Positions 54,373 through 62,535 of a DNA stretch of 64,000 bases are shown piece by piece. Position 1 is the stretch's first letter; every line of letters begins with the position of its first letter. Source of the stretch: Zhongshania aliphaticivorans (GTDB taxonomy: Bacteria > Pseudomonadota > Gammaproteobacteria > Pseudomonadales > Spongiibacteraceae); NCBI RefSeq assembly GCF_001586255.1, contig NZ_CP014544.1, positions 3,442,501-3,506,500 on the forward strand. Direction: 5' to 3'. Below the pieces are notes generated by a model. That model had not been told where the DNA came from, searched no databases, and saw only the letters and a list, made by a program, of their open reading frames with translations. Both the position numbers and the translations under genes were made by a program.

Positions 54373-57270
54373 ATGCAAACCCAACAAGACACCAGCACTA
54401 GCGCCACTGGCGCTCCCCCGCAGCACGCTAGCGACGCCGAACTTAAAGCCACCGCACCCGGCCAACTGCGCGTTATTAAACGCAACGGTTCCGTAGTGAG
54501 CTACACCGACGACAAAATCAGCGTGGCGATCACCAAGGCCTTTTTAGCGGTAGAGGGTGGCAATGCTGCCGCCTCTACTCGTATCCACGAGACCGTTGTT
54601 AAACTGACCGAACAAGTCAGCGCCACCTTCAAGCGCCGCATGCCCTCTGGCGGCACGATTCATATTGAAGAAATTCAGGACCAAGTTGAACTGGCCCTAA
54701 TGCGCAGCGGCGAACACAAAATTGCCCGTGGCTATGTACTGTATCGCGCCGCCCGCGCTGAAGAGCGCAGCCAGCTGGCACCGCTTGGCGAAAAAGTACA
54801 CCCCAGCATTCGTGTTAAACACCCCGACGGCACCGAGTCGCCGCTGGATGTAGGCCGCTTAGAATTTATCGTACAAGAAGCCTGCGAAGGCCTGAGCGAT
54901 GTCTCCGCTCAAGAAGTACAAGACGAAGCCCTTAAAAGCTTGTACAACGGCGTACCCCAGGAAGAGGTCAATACCTCGCTGGTGATTACCGCCCGCGCCA
55001 TGGTTGAAAAAGAACACAACTACAGCCTGGTTACCGCCCGCTTGCTGCTCGACAAACTCCGCGCCGAAGCCCTGAACTTTTTAGGGGTTGCCCAGAGCGC
55101 CACTCAGCACGACATGGCTATTTACTACCCGCAAGCACTGCCAATCTACCTGCGCAAAGGTGCTGAGCTTGAGCTGCTAGACCCACGCCTAGAAAGCGAA
55201 TACGACGTTGCTGCCCTCGGCGAAGCCATCAAGCCAGAGCGCGATATGCAGTTCCATTACCTTGGCCTGCAGACCCTGTACGACCGCTACTTTATTCACA
55301 GTAATGAAGTGCGCATTGAATTGCCACAGATCTTCTTTATGCGTGTTGCCATGGGTTTGGCAATGAACGAAGAAGACCGCAATGCCCGTGCCATTGAGTT
55401 CTACGACCTGCTCAGCTCATTCGACTACATGAGCTCAACACCAACCCTGTTTAATGCTGGAACCCTGCGTCCACAGCTGTCGTCTTGTTACCTGACCACA
55501 GTGCCCGACGACCTGCACGGCATTTACGGCGCGATTCAAGACAATGCCATGTTGTCTAAATACGCTGGCGGCTTGGGTAACGACTGGACCCCAGTTCGCG
55601 GCCTCGGCGCTTATATCAAAGGCACCAACGGCAAGTCTCAAGGCGTTGTCCCCTTCTTAAAAGTGGTTAACGACACCGCTGTTGCCGTAAACCAAGGCGG
55701 CAAGCGCAAGGGCGCGGTATGTGCTTACCTAGAAAGCTGGCACATCGACATCGAAGAATTCCTCGAGCTGCGTAAAAACACCGGTGATGACCGCCGCCGT
55801 ACCCACGACATGAACACAGCTAACTGGATTCCTGACTTGTTTATGAAGCGGGTATTCCAAGACGGCGACTGGACCTTGTTCTCGCCCAACAATGTACCGG
55901 ATCTGCACGACCTCTACGGCAAGGCTTTCGAAGAGCGTTTTGAGCACTACGAAGAGCTAACCCGCAAAGGCGAGATCAAACTCTACAAGCGCGTTAAAGC
56001 CGCTGACTTGTGGCGCAAGATTCTGTCTATGCTGTTTGAAACCGGCCACCCATGGATCACCTTTAAAGACCCATGTAACCTGCGCAGCCCACAGCAGCAC
56101 GTTGGCGTGGTGCACTCGTCCAACCTGTGTACAGAAATCACCCTGAACACCAGCAAAGACGAGATCGCAGTATGTAACCTTGGCTCGGTTAACCTTGCCC
56201 AGCACATTGGCGACAACGGCCTCGACCTCGCTAAAGTAGAAAAGACCGTTAAGACGGCAGTCCGCATGCTCGATAACGTAATCGACATTAATTACTACAG
56301 CGTGCCACAGGCGAAGAACTCCAACTTCAAGCACCGCCCGGTTGGCCTAGGCTTGATGGGTTTCCAAGACGCACTTTACAAGCAGCACCTGCCCTACTCT
56401 TCTGACGAAGCGGTAGAGTTTGCCGACCGCTCTATGGAAGCGATCAGCTACTACGCGATTAAAGCGTCTAGCGACTTGGCCGCCGAGCGTGGCAGCTACC
56501 AGAGCTACGAAGGTTCACTGTGGAGCCGTGGCATTCTGCCCATCGACTCAGTAGAAATCCTTGTGCAAGAGCGCGGCGCCGACTACATCGAAGTAGACCG
56601 CAGCCAAACACTGGACTGGGACAGCCTGCGCGAAGTTGTTAAAGCTCAAGGCATGCGTAACTCGAACGTCATGGCCATTGCGCCAACTGCCACCATTGCT
56701 AACATCACGGGTGTGTCGCAGTCGATCGAACCGACTTACCAAAACCTGTACGTTAAATCGAACCTGTCTGGCGAATTCACCGTAGTGAACCCCTACTTGG
56801 TTAAAGACCTGAAAGCGCGCGGTTTGTGGGACGCGGTCATGGTTAACGATCTTAAGTACTACGAAGGCTCGGTAAGCAAAATCGACCGTATTCCAGACGA
56901 CCTAAAAGCGCTGTACGCCACCGCCTTTGAAGTGGAACCGCGCTGGTTGGTCGACGCCGCAAGCCGCCGTCAAAAGTGGCTAGATCAGGCGCAGTCACTG
57001 AACCTGTACATAGCTGGCGCCAACGGCAAAAAGCTCGACATCACCTACCGTATGGCGTGGTACCGTGGCCTCAAAACCACTTACTACCTCCGCGCATTGG
57101 CTGCGAGCTCCACCGAGAAATCTACCGTTTCTCAAGGCTCCATGAACAAGGTTTCATCACAATCGGCTGCACCTAAACCTGCTGCCACCGCGTCTGCCGC
57201 TGCACCGCAGGCCGCGCCCGTACCGCTGGCCTGCTCTCTGGATGATCCAGATTGCGAAGCCTGTCAGTAA
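54373..57270 (+). CDS. nrdA: Class Ia ribonucleotide reductase alpha subunit
   Basis: 965 residues. Reduces ribonucleoside diphosphates. N-terminal ATP cone (LRVIKRNGSVVSYTDDKISV, about 32-125) and a second cone-like domain (VKHPDGTESPLDVGRLEFIV, about 150-240), as in Pseudomonas aeruginosa NrdA, which also has two cones and similar length. Catalytic core has cysteines in LRPQLSSCYLTT and HSSNLCTEITLN and the radical-path region. The C-terminal tail is Ala/Pro-rich and ends CSLDDPDCEACQ with the redox cysteine pair. nrdB follows after an 86-bp gap with a repeat. Confidence 0.97.
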   Translation: MQTQQDTSTSATGAPPQHASDAELKATAPGQLRVIKRNGSVVSYTDDKISVAITKAFLAVEGGNAAASTRIHETVVKLTEQVSATFKRRMPSGGTIHIEEIQDQVELALMRSGEHKIARGYVLYRAARAEERSQLAPLGEKVHPSIRVKHPDGTESPLDVGRLEFIVQEACEGLSDVSAQEVQDEALKSLYNGVPQEEVNTSLVITARAMVEKEHNYSLVTARLLLDKLRAEALNFLGVAQSATQHDMAIYYPQALPIYLRKGAELELLDPRLESEYDVAALGEAIKPERDMQFHYLGLQTLYDRYFIHSNEVRIELPQIFFMRVAMGLAMNEEDRNARAIEFYDLLSSFDYMSSTPTLFNAGTLRPQLSSCYLTTVPDDLHGIYGAIQDNAMLSKYAGGLGNDWTPVRGLGAYIKGTNGKSQGVVPFLKVVNDTAVAVNQGGKRKGAVCAYLESWHIDIEEFLELRKNTGDDRRRTHDMNTANWIPDLFMKRVFQDGDWTLFSPNNVPDLHDLYGKAFEERFEHYEELTRKGEIKLYKRVKAADLWRKILSMLFETGHPWITFKDPCNLRSPQQHVGVVHSSNLCTEITLNTSKDEIAVCNLGSVNLAQHIGDNGLDLAKVEKTVKTAVRMLDNVIDINYYSVPQAKNSNFKHRPVGLGLMGFQDALYKQHLPYSSDEAVEFADRSMEAISYYAIKASSDLAAERGSYQSYEGSLWSRGILPIDSVEILVQERGADYIEVDRSQTLDWDSLREVVKAQGMRNSNVMAIAPTATIANITGVSQSIEPTYQNLYVKSNLSGEFTVVNPYLVKDLKARGLWDAVMVNDLKYYEGSVSKIDRIPDDLKALYATAFEVEPRWLVDAASRRQKWLDQAQSLNLYIAGANGKKLDITYRMAWYRGLKTTYYLRALAASSTEKSTVSQGSMNKVSSQSAAPKPAATASAAAPQAAPVPLACSLDDPDCEACQ

Positions 57271-57276
57271 GTGCGT

Positions 57277-57323
57277 AGGGGCCTACGGCCCCTTAGTCGG
57301 ACGACTGGCGTCAGACGTCTGAC
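57277..57323. repeat. Hairpin plus 28-bp palindromic repeat (copy 4) between nrdA and nrdB
   Basis: AGGGGCC-TAC-GGCCCCT (57277-57293) is a strong hairpin right after nrdA. A unit of the 28-bp family beginning GTCGGACGACTGGCGTC follows at 57296-57323. It lies inside the nrdAB operon, where it could affect RNA stability or the ratio of the two subunits. Confidence 0.65.
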
Positions 57324-57356
57324 GAAAAATACATATAAAAGAATTGAGGTTATAAA

Positions 57357-58595
57357 ATGTTAAGTTGGGATGAGTTCGATAAAGAAGAAGCACCGGCCAA
57401 AGCGCCCGCTGCCAAAACCCAAGCCCCAAAAGCAGCGGAGCCTGTGGTTTCTGCTGCACTGAATACCATGAACAGCGAAGACAGCGCAGCAGTTGTCGAC
57501 CAGGCTATTCTCGACAAAGCCAATGCCGCCCTCGAACACCTTGACGTGGCCGCCGGTTTAGAAGAACTGGAAATGGGCGCTGCCCGTCTACGGGTAGAAG
57601 ACAAGCGCATCATCAACTGCCACCTCGACCTCAACCAGCTCGTACCCTTTAAGTACGACTGGGCATGGCAGAAATACCTCGACGGCTGCGCCAACCACTG
57701 GATGCCCCAAGAAGTAAACATGACCGCCGACATCGCCATGTGGAAAAACCCAGAAGGCCTTACCGATGACGAGCGTCGCATCATCATGCGCTCACTGGGT
57801 TACTTCTCAACCGCCGACTCCTTGGTTGCCAACAACTTGGTGCTGGCGGTATACCGTCACATCACCAACCCAGAGTGCCGCCAGTATTTACTGCGCCAAG
57901 CCTTTGAAGAAGCGATTCACACCCACGCCTACCAATACTGCGTAGAGTCACTGGGTATGGACGAAGCCGAAGTCTTCAATATGTATCGCGAACTGCCCTC
58001 CATCGCTAAAAAAGCGGCGTGGAGCCTGCAGCACACCCAAGCACTGGGCGACCCTAATTTCCACACCGGCACCCCAGAAACCGACCAGGAACTGCTCCGC
58101 AACCTGATTGGCTTCTACGCAGTGACTGAAGGCATCTTCTTCTACTGTGGCTTCACCCAGATCCTGTCTATGGGCCGCCGCAACAAAATGACCGGCATCG
58201 CCGAACAGTTCCAGTACATACTCCGCGACGAATCTATGCACCTGAACTTTGGCATCGACATGATCAACCAGATCAAACTGGAAAACCCACACCTCTGGAG
58301 CGAAAAATTCCAAGGCGAAGTAACCCAAATGATCGTCGAAGGCATGCAGCTCGAAATTGAATACGCCAAAGACTCAATGCCTCGCGGCGTACTCGGCATG
58401 AACTCCGGCATGATGGAAGAATACCTCCAATTCATCGCCAACCGCCGCCTAAGCCAGCTCGGCTTAAAAGAACAATTCCCCGGCGCGCAAAACCCATTCC
58501 CATGGATGAGCGAAATCATGGATTTGCGCAAAGAGAAAAACTTCTTTGAGACTCGTGTAATTGAGTATCAGACTGGCGGAGCGCTTACTTGGTGA
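57357..58595 (+). CDS. nrdB: Class Ia ribonucleotide reductase beta subunit
   Basis: 412 residues. Di-iron tyrosyl-radical subunit. Iron ligand regions [40 protein letters not shown] and [13 protein letters not shown]. An unusual Ala/Pro/Lys-rich N-terminal stretch ([20 protein letters not shown]) precedes the core. TTGAGG ribosome site. Ends the NrdR-controlled operon. Confidence 0.96.
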   Translation: MLSWDEFDKEEAPAKAPAAKTQAPKAAEPVVSAALNTMNSEDSAAVVDQAILDKANAALEHLDVAAGLEELEMGAARLRVEDKRIINCHLDLNQLVPFKYDWAWQKYLDGCANHWMPQEVNMTADIAMWKNPEGLTDDERRIIMRSLGYFSTADSLVANNLVLAVYRHITNPECRQYLLRQAFEEAIHTHAYQYCVESLGMDEAEVFNMYRELPSIAKKAAWSLQHTQALGDPNFHTGTPETDQELLRNLIGFYAVTEGIFFYCGFTQILSMGRRNKMTGIAEQFQYILRDESMHLNFGIDMINQIKLENPHLWSEKFQGEVTQMIVEGMQLEIEYAKDSMPRGVLGMNSGMMEEYLQFIANRRLSQLGLKEQFPGAQNPFPWMSEIMDLRKEKNFFETRVIEYQTGGALTW

Positions 58596-58617
58596 TGTAA
58601 ATCATCACGGCAATTCT

Positions 58618-58676
58618 CACTAGAGAGCGACATTTTGTCACTAGAGATGATCCCGAAGGCCAAGTTTTCTCTAGCG
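58618..58676. repeat. Left array of CRCTAGAGA motifs
   Basis: Three copies in 59 bp: CACTAGAGA at 58618-58626 and 58639-58647 (direct, 21 bp apart, two helical turns) and CGCTAGAGA on the minus strand at 58668-58676. Positioned between nrdB and the HNH gene. A related array lies at 60129-60267 on the other side of the cassette. Likely protein-binding sites or element ends. Confidence 0.6.
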
Positions 58677-58813
58677 AGGGCGGCTATCAAAGGTCGCCCT
58701 AAATCACCTCAATTGCATTCTTTTTAATACGAATCAACAAGTTACAAAGCCAAGAAGGCACTAGCTTATAAATTGACCGAGAACATTCCCCACATTTGAC
58801 TATTGGTGCGCAC

Positions 58814-59737
58814 ATGGAAGAGCTCCAAAAATGTAATAGCAGAAACATCCCGCTACCTATTCAGCGCGAAGTAAGGCAACGCTGTGGTTTTGGCTGCGTA
58901 ATATGCGGGCTGCCTTTATATGAATACGAACACATGGAAGAGTGGGCTGTAGTACAAAGACACATTGCTGAAGAAATCACACTTTTATGCGACCAACATC
59001 ATCGCGAAAAGACCGGTGGGTTACTGCCCAAACAGCAGGTCGAAGCCGCAAATAAAAGCCCATACAACTTAAGAGCAGACACATCAAAACCCTACAATCT
59101 GCATTTTTCAGGCAACAAAGCCTGCGTAGAGATCGGTAGCAATAGTTTTACTTGTGAGGACCAAGGTTACGGAACCGCTATGGCGCCGATCAGTGTAGAT
59201 GGGACACCGTTGATCGGATTGATCTTGGCTGACGGTCACTTCCTACTGAACATTGTTATATTCGACGAATACAACTGCCCTGTACTCCAAATAAAAAACA
59301 ATCAATTATTCTATTCAACATCGCCCTGGGACATCCAGCTTGTCGGTACAACCCTTACCATTAGGGAAGCACACAGAAAAATACTCATAGAAATTGATTT
59401 CCAGCCCCCCAATAAAGTAATCATCAAAAAGGGCCGCTTTCTTCGTAACGGAGTCGAGATATTAGTTCGCCCCCAAAATATTCTTATAACTAACACCTTA
59501 ACTTATCTAAGTGGCAACCATGCGCACAACTGCACGGGAGGCCTAGTAATTGGGTATCACGAGCACCCTATAGGTGGTTTCATTGCCTTAAACGGAGTAC
59601 CTAGATATCTTGGAGACAAGTCGGAAGCTCTTAAATTTGAAGCCGAGTGCAAGATAGACAATGAATACTACGCTGCATCGAACGCCTGCGAAAATATTCA
59701 GCCGGCAGCACAAGAGAAAAGCATAATATCCGATTAA
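58814..59737 (+). CDS. HNH-type nuclease-like protein with unknown beta-rich C-terminal domain
   Basis: 307 residues from the ATG at 58814 (a TTG at 58796 opens the frame). Residues 24-66 form a treble-clef: C24-GFG-C28-VI-C31, E39-H40 in LYEYEHMEEW, then C59-DQ-H62-H63-REK. The EH and HH-x-E-K pattern is that of HNH endonucleases, but no asparagine of the classic N was found, so activity is not certain. Residues ~95-300 are strand-rich (VEIGSNSF, LIGLILADGHFLLNIVIFDE, LTIREAHRKILIEIDF) with no family recognised. Base and codon use are AT-richer than neighbours; likely acquired. Confidence 0.72.
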   Translation: MEELQKCNSRNIPLPIQREVRQRCGFGCVICGLPLYEYEHMEEWAVVQRHIAEEITLLCDQHHREKTGGLLPKQQVEAANKSPYNLRADTSKPYNLHFSGNKACVEIGSNSFTCEDQGYGTAMAPISVDGTPLIGLILADGHFLLNIVIFDEYNCPVLQIKNNQLFYSTSPWDIQLVGTTLTIREAHRKILIEIDFQPPNKVIIKKGRFLRNGVEILVRPQNILITNTLTYLSGNHAHNCTGGLVIGYHEHPIGGFIALNGVPRYLGDKSEALKFEAECKIDNEYYAASNACENIQPAAQEKSIISD

Positions 59738-59775
59738 TATTTCAACAGTCGATACCACAGACAAGGAAACAGAAA

Positions 59776-59988
59776 ATGGCTAAAACTACAGAGATTTCTA
59801 TCAGGTGCGAGCATTGCAGAAAATGGTTCCCCTCTCCAATATTTATCGGGGATAGTAATTCTTTCAATACCGCCTTATTATTCAACAACCAAGCACAGTG
59901 TCAGCACTGCGATAAGATGACAGGCTGCGACAAAGAGAACTTTCGGGCCAGGTTTGAGGACGGCGGTTTTTTAGGTAGTGACACTTAG
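59776..59988 (+). CDS. Small zinc-ribbon-like protein
   Basis: 70 residues. Two CxxC pairs, C11-EH-C14 and C42-QH-C45, plus C51, suggest a zinc ribbon. Sequence between (FIGDSNSFNTALLFNNQA) is not recognised. Starts 38 bp after the HNH gene, ACAAGGAAAC ribosome site upstream, same strand and composition, so probably co-transcribed with it. No function assigned. Confidence 0.65.
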   Translation: MAKTTEISIRCEHCRKWFPSPIFIGDSNSFNTALLFNNQAQCQHCDKMTGCDKENFRARFEDGGFLGSDT

Positions 59989-60128
59989 GTATATGCGGAT
60001 TGTTACAATATCGAATCCCACATAAATCCAGAACCTAATTGGACTCTGGCTATTTTTATTGGGCCGACATTGGCAATTTCCGACTTTTGTGACAGGCCGT
60101 AACATGTTGATTTTTATATGAGTATTTT

Positions 60129-60267
60129 CACTAGCGGAAAAACGAAATTATCTCTAGTGACACAGACGGCTGAAACGCCCGTATACCACGGGATACGGAA
60201 TCGCCTCTAGCGAGAATTACCGCCTCCGCCCCAGTTCGCGCTAGAGAGAATATTTTAGCAGTAGAGA
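60129..60267. repeat. Right array of CRCTAGAGA-like motifs
   Basis: Five copies in 139 bp: CACTAGCGG (60129-60137, plus), CACTAGAGA (60151-60159, minus), CGCTAGAGG (60204-60212, minus), CGCTAGAGA (60239-60247, plus), CAGTAGAGA (60259-60267, plus, 20 bp on). The last two share a longer direct repeat, TAGAGA then AATATT. The 59989-60346 region has no gene otherwise. Confidence 0.6.
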
Positions 60268-60285
60268 AAATATTCTAAGCAACAT

Positions 60286-60312
60286 AAAAGGCCGCTAATT
60301 AGCGGCCTTTTT
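60286..60312. terminator. Bidirectional terminator
   Basis: AAAAGGCCGCTAATTAGCGGCCTTTT is a 26-bp perfect palindrome with A/T runs on both strands, between the HNH cassette and the convergent DUF3147 gene. Confidence 0.85.
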
Positions 60313-60346
60313 CAATTACAGCCTCGCTTACTCACAAATAAGTAGC

Positions 60347-60628
60347 TCATCCAATGGCAATCATTATCGTTCGGTGCAAAAAGTAACCCACAACGAGTAA
60401 CAGTAAACCCGATACATAACTTTGCCAAAAGACAAGATGTAGTCGATCGGCAAGTAAAAATGGCAAGAAGAATAAATAAGAAATCGGCACGCCAAAAATA
60501 ATACTTTTGGCAAAGGTGATGCTGACCTGGGAGTCTTTGTGTTCTATGTACGAAAATAACAAAGCCAAAATAGAAACCAGTGGTAGCGCGACAATAAAGC
60601 CCGCCAACACCGGCTTCTTATCTGACAA
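60347..60628 (-). CDS. DUF3147-like membrane protein, N-terminus possibly frameshifted
   Basis: 93 residues from a TTG at 60628. Helices GFIVALPLVSILALLFSYI, SIIFGVPISYLFFLPFLLA and SYVSGLLLLVVGYFLHRTI match the DUF3147 pattern. The frame is open another 23 codons upstream and there encodes a convincing first helix (KLYFAAKILLAASVIGYASW), but without a start codon; an ATG with GGTGAG before it (60693) is one base out of frame. Either a single-base deletion or a sequencing error. Last gene of the DUF6488-HupE operon. Function unknown. Confidence 0.6.
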   Translation of the reverse strand: MSDKKPVLAGFIVALPLVSILALLFSYIEHKDSQVSITFAKSIIFGVPISYLFFLPFLLADRLHLVFWQSYVSGLLLLVVGYFLHRTIMIAIG

Positions 60629-60703
60629 CCACGACGCATAGCCAATAACCGACGCGGCGAGAAGTATCTTTGCGGCAAAATATAGCTTGTCATAGACTCA
60701 CCG

Positions 60704-61051
60704 TTAATTTACGCCTTCAAACTTACCGCTGATATTCGCATCATAAACTTCGCCTTCATCTGACATCAGTATATAGAGTGCGCTCTCTTCATTCGGGTTT
60801 ACAACTTTGACGATACGATAGCCATCGCCACTCTCAAAAATAGTCGCGGCATCACTAGCAATATTCGCCCAGCTACCCGGCACTTTCCCAAAGCCAAGCT
60901 GGGGATCAACATTGGCAAAACCTTTAGTGATTTGAGTTGCGATGAGCAGGGCCTTTTGCTCAGAAATTGGTGCATGGCCGCTGCCATGGGCCAAGAGATT
61001 TGAACTTATAAACAAGCTCGCGAGTAAACACAAAGCAATCCGGAATTTCAT
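60704..61051 (-). CDS. DUF6488-like small secreted protein
   Basis: 115 residues with a signal peptide (IALCLLASLFISSNLLAHGS) followed by a His-containing HGSGHAPISEQ. The rest, with LGFGKVPGSWANI and EESALYILMSDEGEVYDANI, matches small proteins that accompany HupE/UreJ and CzcA/CusA genes. Periplasmic; perhaps metal-binding. Lies 14 bp behind the HupE-like gene. Confidence 0.72.
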   Translation of the reverse strand: MKFRIALCLLASLFISSNLLAHGSGHAPISEQKALLIATQITKGFANVDPQLGFGKVPGSWANIASDAATIFESGDGYRIVKVVNPNEESALYILMSDEGEVYDANISGKFEGVN

Positions 61052-61065
61052 TCTTTCACCTTTAT

Positions 61066-61938
61066 TTAGTGGCTGTGGTAGGCGCCATCACCATGTTCAT
61101 GAGCGCCTTCGTCATACTGCGAAGGCTGAGGAGCAATAATACGCCGAGGATAGTGATCGAGGATATTTGCTTTCGCCTCCGTCGCCATATCTTCATGGAT
61201 ATGCGAGTGATCACCGGTATTAATCGGAAAGTCATCAGCAAACACGGTGTGCTGGTAGCCGTGTAGCTGATGCAGAAAAAGCAGTCCGCCAATAATGATT
61301 AGCAATGTATTGGCCATAACACTAAAGCGCTTGAAAGAGGCAGTTTTACGCCACCCGACTAACAGTGCCAACATGACAGTGAGCGCCGCGATCTGACCGA
61401 CTTCGACACCGACATTGAAGGCGAGTATTTTCATAACGATACTGCCCTCGCCCATGGGCAGCTGTTGCAGCCGCGTCGACAAGCCAAAACCGTGAATCAA
61501 ACCGAAGCCAAACACCATATACATCAGGTTTGGCGAGCCTACACCAAAATAGCGCTTAAAACCGTCTAGGTTCTCGAAGCCCTTGTAGCAGACGGTCAGC
61601 GCGATAACAGCATCAATCAGGAAGTAATTTGCCTGCACGAAATAAAGCGTGGCAAAGACCAGCGTAATCGAGTGGCCCACAGTGAACGCCGTAATGAATT
61701 TTATGATATCGCTAAAGCGGCTGAGAAAGAAAACAACGCCAAACAGAAAGAGCAAGTGGTCATAGCCGGTGAGCATATGCCCCGCACCCAACAGAACGTA
61801 ATCTGGTAGACCCGCTTCTATCGCGCGCTGTTTATCTGCCTCAGACATGCCGTGGGCTAACACACTTACGCTACTGAGCATCGCCACTAGTATGACAATG
61901 AGCGCGTAAATCCGGCCTCGAATCATTGTTGTCGTCAC
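61066..61938 (-). CDS. HupE/UreJ family membrane protein
   Basis: 290 residues from a GTG at 61938, with GGAGG 6 bases upstream; the frame runs 18 codons further into the CzcA remnant. Signal-like helix ending SVLAHG, then HupE/UreJ core: GAGHMLTGYDHLLFLFGVVF, FTVGHSITLVFATL, GFGLIHGFGLSTRLQQLPMG, FNVGVEVGQIAALTVM. Histidine-rich C-terminus (GDHSHIHEDM; GAHEHGDGAYHSH). Family members move nickel or cobalt; metal here unknown. Confidence 0.85.
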   Translation of the reverse strand: MTTTMIRGRIYALIVILVAMLSSVSVLAHGMSEADKQRAIEAGLPDYVLLGAGHMLTGYDHLLFLFGVVFFLSRFSDIIKFITAFTVGHSITLVFATLYFVQANYFLIDAVIALTVCYKGFENLDGFKRYFGVGSPNLMYMVFGFGLIHGFGLSTRLQQLPMGEGSIVMKILAFNVGVEVGQIAALTVMLALLVGWRKTASFKRFSVMANTLLIIIGGLLFLHQLHGYQHTVFADDFPINTGDHSHIHEDMATEAKANILDHYPRRIIAPQPSQYDEGAHEHGDGAYHSH

Positions 61939-61939
61939 T

Positions 61940-62152
<213 letters not shown>

Positions 62153-62535
62153 CTAAGCCAACAGTGAGCTGACATAAAAACCTCCGGCTCCGATATTTGG
62201 CCATTCGGAATCCGAGTAAATGCTAAAAAGCAGGATATTAGCAGGGAATCCGTATTTACTCAGACGCAATCTGTTCAACAACTTGCCTGCGTGCACAGTC
62301 CACCCTCGCCAAAGAGCGAATCATAATGGCTGCTAATTGGCAGCTTTTACAATTTCCCACGCCCCTCAAGAACTTTCCTTGTCCCGCTAAATTCAACTGA
62401 TTATTTATTCTAAGCAGCAATATTCTGTTCACACCAAAGCCTGTGGCACAAAAACTGCAAGACATGCATTTCTTGAAATTGCTATTAGCTATTGCTGAAT
62501 TTCGACACCGTATCTAGCTGTAACGGAGTATATAA

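Noticed and set aside
58618-60267. CRISPR array as explanation for the repeated CTAGAGA motifs
   Set aside because: The motif is only ~9 bp, occurs in both orientations with irregular spacing, and no cas genes are near.
62256-62465. 69-codon minus-strand frame upstream of the calcium-repeat lipoprotein
   Set aside because: No ribosome site or family signal, in a region of transposon-like debris.
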